In this document: in pieces, positions 62,053-64,000 of the stretch
Layout of the letters: each line of letters opens with the position of its first letter
Numbering within the stretch: position 1 is the first letter of the stretch
Assembly (NCBI GenBank): GCA_031551875.1
Contig: JAVBNA010000005.1
Span: 1 to 64,000, forward strand
Origin: JAVBNA01 sp031551875
Lineage (GTDB): Bacteria > Bacillota > Clostridia > Oscillospirales > Acutalibacteraceae
Length of the DNA stretch: 64,000 nucleotides
Reading direction: 5' to 3'
Position numbers and translations under genes: made by a program
Notes under the pieces: model-generated
Seen by the model: the letters and a program-made list of their open reading frames with translations, nothing else
What the model was told of the DNA's origin: nothing
Databases searched by the model: none

Positions 62053-62073
62053 GGCGCCACCCCGGTTTCCGCC

Positions 62074-62580
62074 TTATTCGTCGTCCAGCACATAGCTCGA
62101 TACGCGGGAAAGGCCGAGAAGCGAAAGAACCTGCTCCTCCTTCTCCCGCATATGTACCATTTCCAGGCCTCCCTTTTCATGGTCATACCCCAGCAGGTGA
62201 AGCATCGAATGCACGGTGAGATAGCCCACCTCTCGCTGCAGGCTGTGCCCAAACTGCTTGGCCTGTGCGTAGGCAGTCTCCATCGAGATCACGATGTCGC
62301 CGAGCATTTTGAAGCCGTTGGCGGGATTGTCGTCGTATACGCCGTTTTCACCGAGCGGAAAGGAGAGGACGTCGGTCGGCTCTTCCTTGTCCCTGAACTT
62401 TTTGTTCATCTCGGCGATCTGCTGGTCGTCCACAAAGCTGACGCTGACCTCTACCGGGTTTGGAAAGCCCTCCATGCGCAGCACCGCGTTGCAGCACCGA
62501 CGGATGAGCATCCTGATACCGGTAGGAATTTTCACCTGCTTCTGTTTGTTATCAATAATCACTTTAATTTTGTCGGTCAT
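62074..62580 (-). CDS. ybeY: Endoribonuclease YbeY
   Basis: A 168-residue metal-dependent RNase that matures 16S rRNA 3' ends. The zinc motif reads HSMLHLLGYDHEK near residue 126 (H-x3-H-x5-H), where most members have HGxLHLxGYDH, so Gly is Ser here. LSFPLGENG near residue 73 is typical. It overlaps the phoH stop by 4 bp. Confidence 0.94.
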   Translation of the reverse strand: MTDKIKVIIDNKQKQVKIPTGIRMLIRRCCNAVLRMEGFPNPVEVSVSFVDDQQIAEMNKKFRDKEEPTDVLSFPLGENGVYDDNPANGFKMLGDIVISMETAYAQAKQFGHSLQREVGYLTVHSMLHLLGYDHEKGGLEMVHMREKEEQVLSLLGLSRVSSYVLDDE

Positions 62581-63539
62581 TTGTTTTTTCTTCCTTCCTC
62601 ATGTTTTTCGTAAGCTTTGATGATTTCCTGAACCAGTCTATGGCGAACAACGTCCCGTCCGTCGAAATGAGAGATCGCAATGTCGTCGATTCCTTTGAGA
62701 ATGCGTATGATCTCCAGTAGCCCGGAGCGCTTGCCGTCAAGATCAATCTGGGTCACGTCCCCGGTGATTACCATTTTGGAACCGAAGCCCAGCCTCGTCA
62801 GAAACATTTTCATCTGCTCTGGCGTGGTGTTCTGCGCTTCGTCGAGAATAATGAAGCTTTCGTCAAGGGTGCGCCCGCGCATGTAGGCGAGCGGCGCCCC
62901 TTCGATGTCCCCCCGTTCCAGATACTTCTGATAGGTCTCCGCCCCCAGCATGTCAAACAGCGCGTCATACAGGGGACGCAGATAGGGATCCACCTTCTGC
63001 TGGAGGTCGCCGGGCAGGAAGCCGAGCTTCTCCCCCGCCTCCACCGCCGGCCGGGTCAGTATGATGCGGTTGACCTGATGCGCCCGGAAAGCGGTCACCG
63101 CCATGGCGACGGCGAGATAGGTCTTGCCGGTTCCGGCAGGGCCGACGCCGATGGTCACGGTCTTTTTGGCAATGGCGTTTACGTACCTTTTCTGTCCGAT
63201 TGTCTTGGGCTTGATGGGCTTGCCCTTGGCGCTGACACAGATGCAGTCGCCGATGATCGCGTCGATCGACTCGGGGCTTCCCTCATCCACCAGGGTCATG
63301 CAGTAGCGGACATTCTGCTCGGTCAGCGTCTCGCCCTTGCTGATCAGTCTGATCAGCCCTTCGATCACCTTGACCGCCTTGGCCACATTTTCGATCTCGC
63401 CCGAAACCTTGATCTCTGAGCCCCGGGTCACAATGTCAATGCCGTATTCGGTTTCAATCAGCTTGATGTTTTCATCAAAGCTTCCAAATAATAGAATCGC
63501 ATGCTCCATGCGCTCCACATTGATAATTTGTTCGATCAT
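62577..63539 (-). CDS. phoH: PhoH family ATPase
   Basis: A 320-residue KH-plus-P-loop protein. Residues about 20-85 hold the KH-like part (EIKVSGEIENVAKAVKVIEG); the Walker A GPAGTGKTYLAVAMAV is near residue 138, and LDEAQNTTPEQMKMFLTRLG near 230. Its exact role is unclear; it is usually next to ybeY and implicated in RNA metabolism. ATG 63539 (MIEQIINVERME) follows the family start; the longer frame upstream is spurious. Confidence 0.94.
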   Translation of the reverse strand: MIEQIINVERMEHAILLFGSFDENIKLIETEYGIDIVTRGSEIKVSGEIENVAKAVKVIEGLIRLISKGETLTEQNVRYCMTLVDEGSPESIDAIIGDCICVSAKGKPIKPKTIGQKRYVNAIAKKTVTIGVGPAGTGKTYLAVAMAVTAFRAHQVNRIILTRPAVEAGEKLGFLPGDLQQKVDPYLRPLYDALFDMLGAETYQKYLERGDIEGAPLAYMRGRTLDESFIILDEAQNTTPEQMKMFLTRLGFGSKMVITGDVTQIDLDGKRSGLLEIIRILKGIDDIAISHFDGRDVVRHRLVQEIIKAYEKHEEGRKNK

Positions 63540-63597
63540 TCCATCACCTTTGGCTTTTCCAAATATTATACCATAGAATTGTCCGCAAAAACACCTT

Positions 63598-63604
63598 TGT
63601 CGAA
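63598..63604 (+). promoter_or_regulatory. Single Spo0A box-like heptamer upstream of phoH
   Basis: TGTCGAA occurs once in the AT-rich gap between yqfD and phoH. A single match in this window is expected by chance, so this is only a note. Confidence 0.2.
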
Positions 63605-63677
63605 GTTTGCGCATAATTCTGTGTTATTATACCATATATTTTTTAATTAGTCATTACTTTTCACTTAATTTATACAT

Positions 63678-64000
63678 TTAATTCACGATTAATTCATCTT
63701 CTATGGCAATATCTTCCTCACAGGTGAAGGTATACACATAGACGAAGCTCTGCGCCGTGCGAGTTTTGTCACATTTTACATCGATGACCTTAATGCCCTC
63801 CTCCGCCCATTGGGATTTGAGTTCCTGCTCGCGTTTCTGCGCCGCGGCAAGCGCCTCTGTCTCGGTCAGTTGCTTTTCATGCCTGACGAGCGGCGTCCAC
63901 TTCTCCTCAAACACCGTGACCGGCAAATGCATCTTCCCGATGTGCACCGGCGTCTCGGTCTCGTCCAGCGACACATCCCCGCCGGGCGGCACTGTGAAGG
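63678..64000 (-). CDS. yqfD: Sporulation protein YqfD, C-terminal part
   Basis: The start lies beyond the window. The visible 107 residues (KMHLPVTVFEEKWTPLVRHE, then LKSQWAEEGIKVIDVKCDK) match the C-terminal domain of YqfD, which in B. subtilis is needed for sporulation and lies before phoH. The order yqfD-phoH-ybeY-dgkA-era is conserved here. Confidence 0.85.
   Translation of the reverse strand, partial: FTVPPGGDVSLDETETPVHIGKMHLPVTVFEEKWTPLVRHEKQLTETEALAAAQKREQELKSQWAEEGIKVIDVKCDKTRTAQSFVYVYTFTCEEDIAIEDELIVN

Overview
The window looks like chromosomal DNA of a spore-forming member of the Firmicutes, class Clostridia, probably an Oscillospiraceae/Ruminococcaceae-type anaerobe. GC is moderately high by eye. 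The gene content includes SigH, a CotF-like spore coat protein, YqfD, a GlgC/GlgD/GlgA/GlgB set, an HPr that carries the regulatory Ser46, an L27 with the Firmicutes N-terminal extension next to its Prp protease, a CIRCE-controlled groESL, and the gene orders rplU-prp-rpmA-obg, yqfD-phoH-ybeY-dgkA-era-recO and ylxM-ffh-rpsP-khpA-rimM-trmD. I see no prophage, insertion sequence, CRISPR array, rRNA or confident tRNA gene.

Layout. 0-3.7 kb: the end of gltA, then a minus-strand agr-type cluster (response regulator, sensor kinase and a 43-residue AgrD-like peptide missed by length cut-offs) and a metallophosphoesterase. 3.8-14.8 kb: a D,D-carboxypeptidase-like protein with a substituted nucleophile; yitT-mrnC-obg-rpmA-prp-rplU; folD-lgt; a pair of M16 peptidases; an Mrp-type ATPase. 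14.8-20.2 kb: two small CotF-like genes, a lone MazF, then acpS-nnr-lipoprotein, a zinc-ribbon protein and sigH. 20.3-26.5 kb: the glycogen (granulose) operon glgB-glgC-glgD-glgA, with three perfect Spo0A boxes far upstream. 26.5-36 kb: an acyltransferase, groESL, a lipid kinase, an RNA methyltransferase, a glycosyltransferase, a surface protein with a Gly/Tyr/Asp-rich tail, a WYL regulator and a ComEA-like protein. 36-44 kb: yjbQ, a P-loop ATPase, a diguanylate cyclase, then an envelope block (GH10-like hydrolase, amidase, transglutaminase-like protein). 44-48.8 kb: an acyl-CoA ligase plus XRE-cupin regulator behind a T-box riboswitch, and a secreted subtilisin-like protease. 48.8-64 kb: mostly minus-strand housekeeping genes (prfB, uvrC, HPr, trmD to ylxM, mutS2, recO, era, dgkA, ybeY, phoH, yqfD).

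The most interesting signals are: (1) an agr-type quorum cluster whose peptide has Ser in place of the ring Cys and which has no agrB beside it; (2) a T-box leader, most likely isoleucine-specific, in front of an acyl-CoA ligase operon, which would fit branched-chain acid assimilation for amino-acid synthesis; (3) the Spo0A boxes upstream of glgBCDA; (4) an mRNA leader that buries the ribosome binding site of the transglutaminase-like gene in a 13-bp perfect stem; (5) a penicillin-binding-protein-fold enzyme with Phe at the Ser-x-x-Lys serine. All calls come from reading the sequence; no database search was run.
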